From positions 40,739 through 104,738 of the forward strand of contig CAYXNS010000003.1 in NCBI GenBank assembly GCA_964466315.1: DNA of 64,000 nt, written 5' to 3'. A program made the translations under genes and the position numbers. The DNA is from SMWC01 sp964466315. GTDB taxonomy: Bacteria; Pseudomonadota; Gammaproteobacteria; Steroidobacterales; Rariloculaceae. This document shows, in pieces, positions 32,972-41,313 of this stretch (position 1 is the first letter of the stretch; each line of letters begins with the position of its first letter). The notes under the pieces were generated by a model. That model worked only from the letters and a program-made list of their open reading frames with translations. It was not told where the DNA came from and did not search any database.

Positions 32972-35533
32972 ATGAAAAAACGAGAACATTTTCTGACTGC
33001 GCTGCTACTCGCGATCGCGGGATTTTCTAGCCCGCTTGTCGCCCAGGAAATCGACGAAGACGCCGAGGAGGATAGCCAGACGATTGCGGAGATTACCGAG
33101 AACAGCGATCGCTTCGATGGCCTGTTCACACTCTACCGGGATCGCGAGTCGGGCAAGACGTACCTTGAGATCGGCGCGGAGCAACTGGATAGAGAGTACA
33201 TCTATATTGCTGTGAGCACGGACGGCGTCGTTGAGGGCGGCACTTTTCGCGGTAACTACCGTGATAACCGCGTTTTGTCTCTATCGCGCCATTTCGACAG
33301 GATCGAGATCCGCTCCGAGAACACGGCGTTCTACTTCGACCCAGCGAGCCCACTCAGCCGCGCCGCCGACGCCAACATCAGTACCGCCCTGCTAGCCTCG
33401 GAGCGCATCCTCGCGGAAGACGAGGAGAACGGCAGCATCCTATTCGACGCGGACAACATCTTCGTCAACGAGACGCTGAATCAGATCAAGGATTCACCCG
33501 ACCCGGATGATGACGACGACAGCTTCACTCTCGGCGACCTCAGTGACGAGAAGAGCAAGATCACGCAGATCAAAAACTATCCGTTGAACACCGACGTACA
33601 CGTCGAGTACGTCTACGAGGACCTCGCCCCGGCCGTCTCCGGCAACCTGGATATCACGGACAGTCGCTACGTTAGCCTATACGTCCAGCATTCGTTGATC
33701 GCGATGCCGGACAACGATTACGTGCCACGTCTGACCGATCATCGCATAGGATTCTTCGCCGAGCAGGTTACGGACCTGACCGATGACAGTCCGACGCCGT
33801 ATCGTGACCTCGTGCAACGCTGGCATCTCGTCAAGCAGGATCCCGCGGCCGTGATCTCGGAGCCCGTCGAGCCGATCACCTGGTGGATCGAGAATACGAC
33901 ACCGCTCGAGTTTCGGGATGCGATCAGACAAGGTGTACTCGCCTGGAACCAGTCATTCGAAAAGATCGGCTTCAGAAACGCATTGGCCGTCGAGGTCCAG
34001 TCGGACGATGCGGACTGGGATGCGGGGGACGTTCGTTACAACGTGATTCGCTGGACGTCGTCGCCGAATCCACCGTTCTCAGGCTACGGCCCATCGTTCA
34101 CGAATCCACGAACGGGAGAGATAATCGGTGCCGACGTCATGCTCGAGTATGCGGGCGTGATCCGGCGCGTTCGTTATCAGCAGATTCTCGATGGACTCGG
34201 AACGCCGGGCGCGGCGCTACCCGCGTCGCTGGACCGCTACCAGCATGGCTACTGCTCGTTCGGGTATGACCTGCAACTCAGCCAGGCGTTCGGGCGATTC
34301 GCAATCAACGTGCTCGAGTTGGATTCCGGACTCGAGGAGCAGGTCACGGAGGAATACCTCATCGATCTCGTGCTGCACGAGGTCGGCCATACGCTGGGGT
34401 TCGCGCACAACTTCGCGTCTTCTCACATGCTCGATCTGGACGAGTCGTATAACGGCGACGCCATCACACGTAACGGACTCTATGCGTCGGTCATGGACTA
34501 CACGGACATTCATATCGCGCCGCCCGGACGCGAGCACACGCAGTTCTTTACGACTCAACCCGGCCCCTACGACGATTGGATCGTCGACTACAGCTATTCC
34601 GTCGGCGTGGACGATCCCTCAGCCGAAGCGCGACGACTCGCCGGGATCGCGGCGCGCTCAACGGAGCCTGCGCTGTTATTCGGCACGGACGACCACGTCA
34701 TGGCGAGAGCGGGGTGGGCGATGGATCCCCGCGTGCTCTGGTACGACATGACCAGCGACCCAATCGGCTACGCCGACGAGCGACTCGATCTCATCAAAGG
34801 CCTACTGGGTATCGCCCGAGAGAAGAATGCGACCGAGGGCGACTCCTATCACGAACTGCGGGACGCCTATATCGTGATGCTCGGGCAGATCGCCCGCTCG
34901 ATTACGGTGCTCTCGCGATATGTCGGGGGTGTATATATCAATCGGTCGGTAATCGGCCAGCCCGGCGCGACGACGCCGTTCGTCCCCGTGAGCCTCGCGG
35001 ATCAACAGCGCGCGATGGACAGACTCAGCTCTCATCTCTTCGCACCGGATGCTTTCCTGGCGTCCGCGGACCTATACAGCCACCTGCAGGAACAACGGCG
35101 CCTCTGGAACTTCTGGGGCGAGACCGAAGACCCGAAGGTTCATGAGTGGTTCCTCTCGCTGCAGCAAGGCGTTCTCGCCCACCTGCTGCATCCGACGGTA
35201 ATGACGAGGATCACCGATTCCCGACTCTATGGAAATGAGTACGGGTTAGCGGACGCCATGCAGGACCTTACGGATGCGATATTCGCCGAGGATTTGCGAG
35301 GCGATGTCACGACGTTCCGGCAGAATCTGCAACTCGAGTATGTCACGAGATTGACTCGTATTGTCTCGGGGGACGGCGACTACGACTACCCGTCGCAGTC
35401 GATCGCGTTGTTTCATCTGCGAAGCATCGAAGACATGCTGGACGGCAAGCGTCGCGGCAATACCGAGACTCGCGCCCATACCGAAAACATCCTCTATGTC
35501 ATACGGCGCGCACTAGAGGATAGGATCAGCTGA
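32972..35533 (+). CDS. Large secreted zinc metalloprotease (metzincin, DUF5117/DUF4953 type)
   Basis: An 853-residue exported protease. Signal MKKREHFLTALLLAIAGFSS ending near LVA. The first third matches the DUF5118/DUF5117 region (SDRFDGLFTLYRDRESGKTY, then LEIGAEQLDREYIYI). The catalytic site is HEVGHTLGFAHNF starting at residue 469 (H-E-x-x-H-x-x-G-x-x-H), followed by SVMDYTDIHIAP, the Met-turn of metzincins. The C-terminal about 300 residues are the DUF4953-type helical part. GGAGG precedes the ATG at 32972. Proteins of this type are periplasmic or outer-membrane associated with unknown substrates. Confidence 0.88.
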   Translation: MKKREHFLTALLLAIAGFSSPLVAQEIDEDAEEDSQTIAEITENSDRFDGLFTLYRDRESGKTYLEIGAEQLDREYIYIAVSTDGVVEGGTFRGNYRDNRVLSLSRHFDRIEIRSENTAFYFDPASPLSRAADANISTALLASERILAEDEENGSILFDADNIFVNETLNQIKDSPDPDDDDDSFTLGDLSDEKSKITQIKNYPLNTDVHVEYVYEDLAPAVSGNLDITDSRYVSLYVQHSLIAMPDNDYVPRLTDHRIGFFAEQVTDLTDDSPTPYRDLVQRWHLVKQDPAAVISEPVEPITWWIENTTPLEFRDAIRQGVLAWNQSFEKIGFRNALAVEVQSDDADWDAGDVRYNVIRWTSSPNPPFSGYGPSFTNPRTGEIIGADVMLEYAGVIRRVRYQQILDGLGTPGAALPASLDRYQHGYCSFGYDLQLSQAFGRFAINVLELDSGLEEQVTEEYLIDLVLHEVGHTLGFAHNFASSHMLDLDESYNGDAITRNGLYASVMDYTDIHIAPPGREHTQFFTTQPGPYDDWIVDYSYSVGVDDPSAEARRLAGIAARSTEPALLFGTDDHVMARAGWAMDPRVLWYDMTSDPIGYADERLDLIKGLLGIAREKNATEGDSYHELRDAYIVMLGQIARSITVLSRYVGGVYINRSVIGQPGATTPFVPVSLADQQRAMDRLSSHLFAPDAFLASADLYSHLQEQRRLWNFWGETEDPKVHEWFLSLQQGVLAHLLHPTVMTRITDSRLYGNEYGLADAMQDLTDAIFAEDLRGDVTTFRQNLQLEYVTRLTRIVSGDGDYDYPSQSIALFHLRSIEDMLDGKRRGNTETRAHTENILYVIRRALEDRIS

Positions 35534-35541
35534 GAACTCGC

Positions 35542-35725
35542 TTACGTCCAGCTCAGGATCACCTTACCGGACTGCCCGACTCCATGAGCTGGAAAGCTTC
35601 TTAGTAGTAGTTTTTATCGACGTGATGCGTGACGATCGGGCTGATATCGAGGCCGCTTTGCAACATGCTCGTCAGCTAGTACCAGGTCTCGAACATTTCG
35701 CCAGATTCTCTTGCCAATCTACGCG
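35542..35725 (-). pseudogene. L-threonine 3-dehydrogenase remnant (C-terminal end)
   Basis: On the minus strand 35540-35725 reads GEMFETWY-stop-LTSMLQSGLDISPIVTHHVD, KNYY-stop-EAFQLMES, then after a one-base shift GQSGKVILSWT and TAA at 35542. This is clearly the C-terminus of threonine 3-dehydrogenase (MFETWY-M-LLQSGLD-SPIITH...F-AM-SGQSGKVILSW). Two in-frame stops and at least one frameshift show decay, and the N-terminal about 280 residues are missing. Confidence 0.75.
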
Positions 35726-35896
35726 GCAAGGGAAGCGGACGACCTGAGAGCCACGACGGCTCCGGTTCTTTCTGCTACGAAAACAAATACCAATAGTCCG
35801 TCCATACCGGACACAGTAAAACGGGGAAGCCCCGGAGCACTGCTCCAGAAGCTTCCCCTAGGGGGGCATTCCGTCGTACCTAGAAGTTCCGTGCGC
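35726..35896. other. Gene-free stretch with nested hairpin
   Basis: Between the threonine dehydrogenase remnant and the TonB-box repeat gene. It holds the hairpin described at 35823-35858 and no credible reading frame. Confidence 0.4.
35823..35858 (-). terminator. Nested hairpin, likely terminator of the TonB-box repeat gene
   Basis: Outer arms GGGGAAGC (35823-35830) and GCTTCCCC (35851-35858) enclose an inner hairpin GGAGC-ACT-GCTCC (35834-35846). On the minus strand GTTTTACTG follows. It lies 39 bases past the stop at 35897. Confidence 0.5.
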
Positions 35897-36280
35897 TTAG
35901 AAGCGCCGTGCGTTCCGCAGGAACCGCAATCTCGCCGCAATCCGTGTGGGCAGATCTTCGGGCCAGCCTACAACGACGATTTCCTCCATCAGCGGTGCCG
36001 GTTTCTGCGCAGTCGTGGGCATCTCCAGCGCCGCAACCCGAGCTTCGGCTTCAGGCATCGTCGCGGTCACGACGATCTCTTCCATATAGAGATGATTCGG
36101 AGCGGGGGCGGTTACCACGATCTCCTCCATATAAAAGCTCGCGGACGCTTCGGCCGTCACCACAACTTCCTCCATAACGAAGCCTTCTTCACTCCAGGCC
36201 GGCAGCACTTCAGTCGCCTCGGCGGCCGCGAGTCCGATCAACATCAATGTCGCTAGTGCAGCAATTCGTGCGGTGTTCAT
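35897..36280 (-). CDS. Small secreted protein with four TonB-box-like repeats
   Basis: A 127-residue protein with export signal MNTARIAALATLMLIGLAAA (cut near residue 22). The mature part is built on a repeated octapeptide: MEEVVVTA at 36-43, MEEIVVTA at 51-58, MEEIVVTA at 66-73 and MEEIVVVG at 98-105. The first three are exactly 15 residues apart. (L/M)EE(I/V)VVTA is the sequence normally found once, at the N-terminus of TonB-dependent receptors, where it is the TonB box. No plug or barrel follows here. The gene is divergent from a TonB-dependent receptor at 36535 whose own box reads GLEEIVIEA. The protein may bind TonB in the periplasm or mimic a receptor. No known family recognised. Start at 36280 is chosen as it opens the signal. 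Confidence 0.65.
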   Translation of the reverse strand: MNTARIAALATLMLIGLAAAEATEVLPAWSEEGFVMEEVVVTAEASASFYMEEIVVTAPAPNHLYMEEIVVTATMPEAEARVAALEMPTTAQKPAPLMEEIVVVGWPEDLPTRIAARLRFLRNARRF

Positions 36281-36534
36281 CGGTTCAGTTCCTGTGTAAC
36301 TCCATCCACGCCATCTACAACGCAACAGTAGCGTTTTCGCTTACGAAGAGTCTCTGCAGAAAGCTGAAGAAGTCCCAAGTACGGCTGGACTAACACCAAG
36401 ATAAACGCCGGCCGACGGCGGCAGATCATCGAGAGCCGCTAATTCGTTGACCGTATGGCTTATACCAGCCGAACGCATTGCGGCGCGGCGGTCGTATCGG
36501 TCATGATACGAGCCCGCAAAACTGTGACGTCGGT

Positions 36535-38646
36535 ATGCAATTAAATAAAAGCATCGTGGCCCGCTCAATGAGATGCTTTCTCTGTTCGCTCGGCGTTCTG
36601 TTGCTGCCCGACAGCTTGACCGCCCAGCAGAATACGGCAGCGAGTTCGACAGGACTCGAAGAGATCGTCATCGAGGCGACCCGGCTCAGCCGACCGCTGG
36701 ACCGTGTTCCGGCAGCCGTGAGCGTCGTCGGCCAGAATGAGATCCAGTTAGGCCGTCAGCAGCTCAGCCTCGACGAGGCGCTGGCCAGAGTCCCGGGTTT
36801 ATTTATGCAGAACCGCTATAACTTCGCGCAGGACCTGCGCGTCGCGATTAGAGGATTCGGGGCGCGATCCAGCTTCGGCATTCGCGGCATAAAGATCATC
36901 GTCGACGGCATCCCGGAAACGCTCCCCGACGGCCAAGGCCAGGTGGATAGCATCGATCTCGGCGCTACGCGTCAGATCGAAGTCATTCGCGGGCCGAGTT
37001 CATCCCTGTACGGAAATGCGTCCGGCGGCGTTATCAGTATCACGTCCGAGGATGGGCCCGAGGTCCCTTACTTCAGCGCCCGGCTCGCGGCGGGCTCGGA
37101 TGATTTTCGGAAGGTGCAGCTGAAAGCCGGCGGCCAAACCGATCTCATGAATTACTTCGTTAGCGTCTCGGACTCCGAACTCGACGGTTACCGTACACAC
37201 AGCGAAACGGAGAACACTCAACTTAGTGGCCGTTTCGACTTCGACCTCGGCGACGACAGAAACTTTCTGGCCGTTATCAATATGACGGATCAACCCGTCT
37301 CCAATGATCCCGGCGGCATCAATGCGGCTCAGGCGGCGGCCGAGCCGAGTTCGGCGCGGGATCGCAACATCACTTACGATACTGGAGAGGCACTCGAGCA
37401 GACACGCATAGGGTTCGTTTACACGGCAGCCGTCGGGGACGGCGGAGAAATCGCCGCCCGCAGCTACTTCGTCTCCAAAGATTTTCAGAACAAGCTGCCT
37501 CAGTTCCCGATCGCGGATTCGGTAGATCTACAGAGGGATTTCTCCGGAGCCGGCCTCACGTACACGCACTCGGGAAGATGGGGGAATCTGCCCAACCGGT
37601 TTATCGTTGGCTTCGACGCCGACGACCAGAACGACGACAGGAAGCGGTTCCTCAATAATCAGGGCACGCTGGGGGCACTACGATTCGATCAAACGGAGAA
37701 CGTCACGAGTCATGGAGTTTTCATCCAGGACGAGCTGGCCGTTAACGACGACCTACTACTCACGTTCGGAGTTCGCTACGACAAGATAGAGTTCGATGTC
37801 GACGATCACTTCCTCAGCGACGGAGACGATTCCGGGAAGCGCAGCTTGGATGACGTCAGCCCTATGGCGGGATTGGTCTTCACACTGTCCGAGGGCGTTA
37901 ATTTTTACAGTACGATTTCGACGGCCTTCGAGGCGCCGACGACGACAGAGTTCGCGAATCCGAGCGGAGGTGGCGGCTTCAATCCCTCGTTGGACCCCCA
38001 GACTGCAACGAATTACGAAGTAGGGCTGAGGGGATCTCTTGGGGACCGCGGCTCCTTCGAACTCACCGTCTTCCATATCGACGTGGAAGATGAGCTAGTG
38101 CCGTTCGATGCCGATGGAAGAGACTTCTTTCAGAATGCCGGTAAGTCGCGCCGCACGGGAGCGGAGCTTGCCATCGTATCTAATCCGACCGACCGCATCC
38201 GCACGTCCCTCAGCGTCAGCTACGGTGACTTCGAATTCGATGATTTCCGCGTGCTCTCTTTCGACGCGGGTGGAGTTCCGACTGTCGTCGATGATTTTTC
38301 CGGTGGCAAGATACCCGGCACGGTCAAGCATCAACTATTCGGAGAGATCAGCTACACGCATCCATCGGGCTGGTTCGGTGCTCTCGACGTACTCTATGTA
38401 GACGATCAGTATGCGAACAACGCGAACGGCGTCGTCGTCGATGCCTACACGGTGGCGAATGCCAGGTTCGGATTCGAACGAGTCATCGGTTCTACGGTCG
38501 TCTCGCCGTTCCTCGGCATCAATAACCTTTTGGATGAGAGCTACAACTCGAATGTGAGAATCAACGCGTTCGGGGGCCGGTATTTCGAGCCCGCTCCGGA
38601 ACTCAACGTCTACGCGGGCTTTTCGCTCAGATTTGACCACCGCTAA
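36535..38646 (+). CDS. TonB-dependent outer-membrane receptor
   Basis: A 703-residue receptor. Signal (FLCSLGVLLLPDSLTA) then TonB box GLEEIVIEATRLSRPLDRVP, plug domain about 60-180 with AVSVVGQNEIQLG, LDEALARVPGLFMQNRYNFA, IRGFGARSSFGIRGIKIIVD, GIPETLPDGQGQVDSIDLGA and IEVIRGPSSSLYGNASGGVI, then a 22-strand barrel ending in a strand with Arg as last residue (AGFSLRFDHR). The plug pattern resembles FecA/iron-complex and vitamin-type receptors; the ligand is unknown. Its start ATG at 36535 is chosen to open the signal peptide. The upstream 254 bases (shared with the TonB-box repeat gene) are a divergent promoter region. Confidence 0.88.
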   Translation: MQLNKSIVARSMRCFLCSLGVLLLPDSLTAQQNTAASSTGLEEIVIEATRLSRPLDRVPAAVSVVGQNEIQLGRQQLSLDEALARVPGLFMQNRYNFAQDLRVAIRGFGARSSFGIRGIKIIVDGIPETLPDGQGQVDSIDLGATRQIEVIRGPSSSLYGNASGGVISITSEDGPEVPYFSARLAAGSDDFRKVQLKAGGQTDLMNYFVSVSDSELDGYRTHSETENTQLSGRFDFDLGDDRNFLAVINMTDQPVSNDPGGINAAQAAAEPSSARDRNITYDTGEALEQTRIGFVYTAAVGDGGEIAARSYFVSKDFQNKLPQFPIADSVDLQRDFSGAGLTYTHSGRWGNLPNRFIVGFDADDQNDDRKRFLNNQGTLGALRFDQTENVTSHGVFIQDELAVNDDLLLTFGVRYDKIEFDVDDHFLSDGDDSGKRSLDDVSPMAGLVFTLSEGVNFYSTISTAFEAPTTTEFANPSGGGGFNPSLDPQTATNYEVGLRGSLGDRGSFELTVFHIDVEDELVPFDADGRDFFQNAGKSRRTGAELAIVSNPTDRIRTSLSVSYGDFEFDDFRVLSFDAGGVPTVVDDFSGGKIPGTVKHQLFGEISYTHPSGWFGALDVLYVDDQYANNANGVVVDAYTVANARFGFERVIGSTVVSPFLGINNLLDESYNSNVRINAFGGRYFEPAPELNVYAGFSLRFDHR

Positions 38647-38660
38647 GAAACCACGGGGGC

Positions 38661-38746
38661 CGTAAGATGGGGCCAGATCCCTTTTTTCTGAGCGATAGGA
38701 GATCAGAAATGATCCCGAGAAAAAAGGGATCTGCCCCCATTTTACG
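38661..38746. repeat. Palindromic T-tract repeat, copy 5 (full element)
   Basis: Two inverted arms: GATGGGGCCAGATCCC with TTTTTTCTG from the left and AATGGGGGCAGATCCC with TTTTTTCTCG on the minus strand from the right, joined by a short AT/GC spacer, with outer ends CGTAA/TTTACG. It sits between the converging receptor and frmA genes. It can fold as a large two-way terminator. The same design recurs at 49602. Confidence 0.85.
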
Positions 38747-38763
38747 AGCGCATTTCTTCGAGC

Positions 38764-39873
38764 TCAGAAATGAATGACTGAGCGGATACTCGCGCCTTCG
38801 TGCATGAGATCGAAGGCCTTATTGATGCCCTCGAGTCCCATCGTGTGCGTGATCATTTCATCGACCTTGATTTCGCCAGCGAGGTACTGATCTACCATGC
38901 CCGGGAGCTGGCTGCGTCCCTTTACACCGCCGAACGCGCTGCCGCGCCAGACGCGTCCGGTTACGAGTTGGAACGGCCGCGTGGCAATCTCCTGGCCCGC
39001 GCCCGCAACGCCGATGATCGTGGATTCGCCCCAGCCCTTATGACAGCACTCGAGCGCGGCCCGCATGAGATCGACGTTGCCGACAGCTTCGAATGAGTAA
39101 TCGACACCGCCATTCGTCAGATCCACGACAACGTCCTGAATGGGTTGATCGTAGTCGTTAGGATTGACGAAGTCGGTCGCGCCCAGTTGCCGCGCCACCT
39201 CTTCCTTGTCGGCGTTGATATCGACTGCGAGAATTCGTCCCGCCTTGGCCATGACGGCACCCTGTATGACGCTCAGCCCTACACCGCCGAGGCCGAAGAC
39301 GGCGACGGTCGAACCGGGCTTAACCTTCGCGGTATTCAATACGGCGCCTATTCCCGTCGTGATGCCACAACCGAGCAGGCAGACTTTCTCCAGCGGCGCC
39401 TCATCCGAGATCTTAGCCACGGCGATCTCCGGCAGCACGGTGTACTCCGAGAACGTCGAGGTACCCATGAAGTGCAGGATCTCCTTTCCACCGGAGGAGA
39501 ATCGCGTCTTGCCGTCGGGCATTACACCCTGCCCCTGGGTCACGCGAATCGCCTGACAGAGATTCGTCTTGCCAGAGGTGCAGAACTCGCATTCACGGCA
39601 CTCCGGCGTATAGAGCGGTATGACCTGGTCTCCCGGCTTGACGCTGCTGACGCCGGCGCCAATCTCCTCGACCACGCCGCCGCCTTCGTGACCGAGGATC
39701 GCCGGAAACACGCCTTCCGGATCCTCGCCCGAGAGCGTATAGGCGTCGGTATGGCAGACGCCGGATGCCACGAGACGTACCAACACCTCACCATCCCGTG
39801 GGCCGTCCACATCCACTTCTTCGATAGATAGAGGCTGCCCAGCCTCCCAGGCCACCGCCGCTCGTGATTTCAT
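38764..39873 (-). CDS. frmA: S-(hydroxymethyl)glutathione dehydrogenase / class III alcohol dehydrogenase
   Basis: A 369-residue zinc alcohol dehydrogenase. Catalytic zinc ligands in GVCHTD and GHEGGG, structural zinc CRECEFCTSGKTNLC (four Cys, typical of class III), coenzyme site VFGLGGVGLSVI and the class III block GGVDYSFEAVGNVDLMRAAL, with EVATRPFQLVTGR-like ending. It oxidises the glutathione-formaldehyde adduct to S-formylglutathione with NAD; formate then feeds the formate dehydrogenase operon at 50-57 kb. AGAGGG precedes the ATG at 39873. No S-formylglutathione hydrolase is adjacent. Confidence 0.92.
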   Translation of the reverse strand: MKSRAAVAWEAGQPLSIEEVDVDGPRDGEVLVRLVASGVCHTDAYTLSGEDPEGVFPAILGHEGGGVVEEIGAGVSSVKPGDQVIPLYTPECRECEFCTSGKTNLCQAIRVTQGQGVMPDGKTRFSSGGKEILHFMGTSTFSEYTVLPEIAVAKISDEAPLEKVCLLGCGITTGIGAVLNTAKVKPGSTVAVFGLGGVGLSVIQGAVMAKAGRILAVDINADKEEVARQLGATDFVNPNDYDQPIQDVVVDLTNGGVDYSFEAVGNVDLMRAALECCHKGWGESTIIGVAGAGQEIATRPFQLVTGRVWRGSAFGGVKGRSQLPGMVDQYLAGEIKVDEMITHTMGLEGINKAFDLMHEGASIRSVIHF

Positions 39874-40014
39874 TCTTATACCCTCTAGCTTGCGCTTATC
39901 GAATTTTGTCGAATTGTAAGTTGGCACGCCTCGTGCCGCCATTCGAGTGCGTGACTGCCGCTATACTCCCGCCAACGACACAGCGTTATTCTCAATAAAG
40001 AATCGACAACTCGA

Positions 40015-41313
40015 ATGCAGGTATATCTAGGACTCGGAGCTAATCTCGGTGACAGGGCCGGCAACCTCAGCCGCGCGTTGGAGTTATTGGGGGAAAGATA
40101 TCTCGTCATTCGCCGGATTTCGCCAATGATCGAATCTCCAGCACTGCTGCCCGACAACGTGCCAGCCGATTGGAATCTTCCGTTTCTGAATGTCGTCGTC
40201 GAATGTGAGACGGATGTATCCCCGGAAACGCTTCTTAGTTGGATCGAAGAGATTCATGCCGCTCTCGATCGCAATAACGTAGAACGCTGGTCCCCGCGGC
40301 CGATCGACATCGATATCCTGTTATGGGGCCGGGAACAGATTAACGCGGAGCGATTGACGATTCCACATCCGCGCATGCAGGAGAGGAGCTTCGTACTTAC
40401 GCCGTTGATCGCACTCGAGCCGCGTCTAACGATACCCGGCCTCGCGGACAAATCTCTCCTAGACTGGTCGCGAGAGCTTCGCCAGCACGTACCGCTGTGG
40501 ATGGGCATCGTAAACATCACACCGGACTCATTCTCGGACGGCGGGCGGCATAAGACCTGGCCCACGCTTCAACCATATCTCGATGCGATGATTGAAGCAG
40601 GCGCACATTTCGTCGATGTGGGCGGCGAATCCACGCGACCGGGTGCCCAGCCTATCTCGCCAGCCACCGAGTGGAAGCGTATCGAGCCGGTTCTACAACA
40701 ACTCATCTCCCGCCGCGACTCAGCTTCGATAGGCCCACGCATCAGCGTCGATACTTATCACGCGGAAACGGCCCGCAAGGCGCTAGAGCTGGGCGTCGAC
40801 ATGATTAACGACGTCAGCGGCCTCGTCTCGCCCGAGATGCTCGATCTCGCGAGATCCAGTAACGCCGACTGGATTGCGATGCACAGTTTAAGCCTACCCG
40901 TCGACTTAAAACGACAGCTCCCGGAAGACGGTGACTGTTATCACGCCGTGGAGCAGTGGCTTCTCGAGCGCGTCGAATGCTGGAATGCGGCGGGCTTGGA
41001 CCTTAATCGCATCGTCTTCGATCCGGGCATCGGTTTCGGCAAGAACAGCCTTCAGTCTCTGCAACTCCTGCGACGTGCAGGCGATTTCCGGCAGCATGGC
41101 CTACGAGTACTCGTAGGACATTCCCGAAAATCGTTTCTCAAGAACCTGACGGGCGAGGACCGGGCCGAGAAGGATCTGGCGACGCTCGGTGCGTCCCTAC
41201 AACTCTGTGCTCAAGGTGTCGATATTCTGCGCGTGCACGATGTGCCTCTGCATGCCGCCGCATTTCGAGGCTCGAGTCACCTGTCAACTGCGGCGACCTC
41301 CGCCCCCGGCTAA
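40015..41313 (+). CDS. FolK-FolP fusion: HPPK and dihydropteroate synthase
   Basis: A 432-residue bifunctional folate enzyme. Residues 1 to about 155 are HPPK (VYLGLGANLGDRAGNLSRAL, NLPFLNVVVECETD, WSPRPIDIDILLWG, IPHPRMQERSFVLTPLIALE); from about 160 on it is dihydropteroate synthase (MGIVNITPDSFSDGGR, AHFVDVGGESTRPGAQPIS, RISVDTYHAE, MINDVSG, RIVFDPGIGFGKN and VGHSRKSFLKNL). It makes 6-hydroxymethylpterin pyrophosphate and joins it to p-aminobenzoate. The two domains are usually separate in bacteria; the same fusion is known in fungi, plants and a few bacteria. Its last 30 bases overlap the end of pabB, which makes the p-aminobenzoate. No strong ribosome site precedes the ATG. Confidence 0.92.
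   Translation: MQVYLGLGANLGDRAGNLSRALELLGERYLVIRRISPMIESPALLPDNVPADWNLPFLNVVVECETDVSPETLLSWIEEIHAALDRNNVERWSPRPIDIDILLWGREQINAERLTIPHPRMQERSFVLTPLIALEPRLTIPGLADKSLLDWSRELRQHVPLWMGIVNITPDSFSDGGRHKTWPTLQPYLDAMIEAGAHFVDVGGESTRPGAQPISPATEWKRIEPVLQQLISRRDSASIGPRISVDTYHAETARKALELGVDMINDVSGLVSPEMLDLARSSNADWIAMHSLSLPVDLKRQLPEDGDCYHAVEQWLLERVECWNAAGLDLNRIVFDPGIGFGKNSLQSLQLLRRAGDFRQHGLRVLVGHSRKSFLKNLTGEDRAEKDLATLGASLQLCAQGVDILRVHDVPLHAAAFRGSSHLSTAATSAPG

Noticed and set aside
36341..36534. Minus-strand frame in the divergent region between the TonB-box gene and the receptor
   Set aside because: No ribosome site and no family pattern; the region is better read as promoters.
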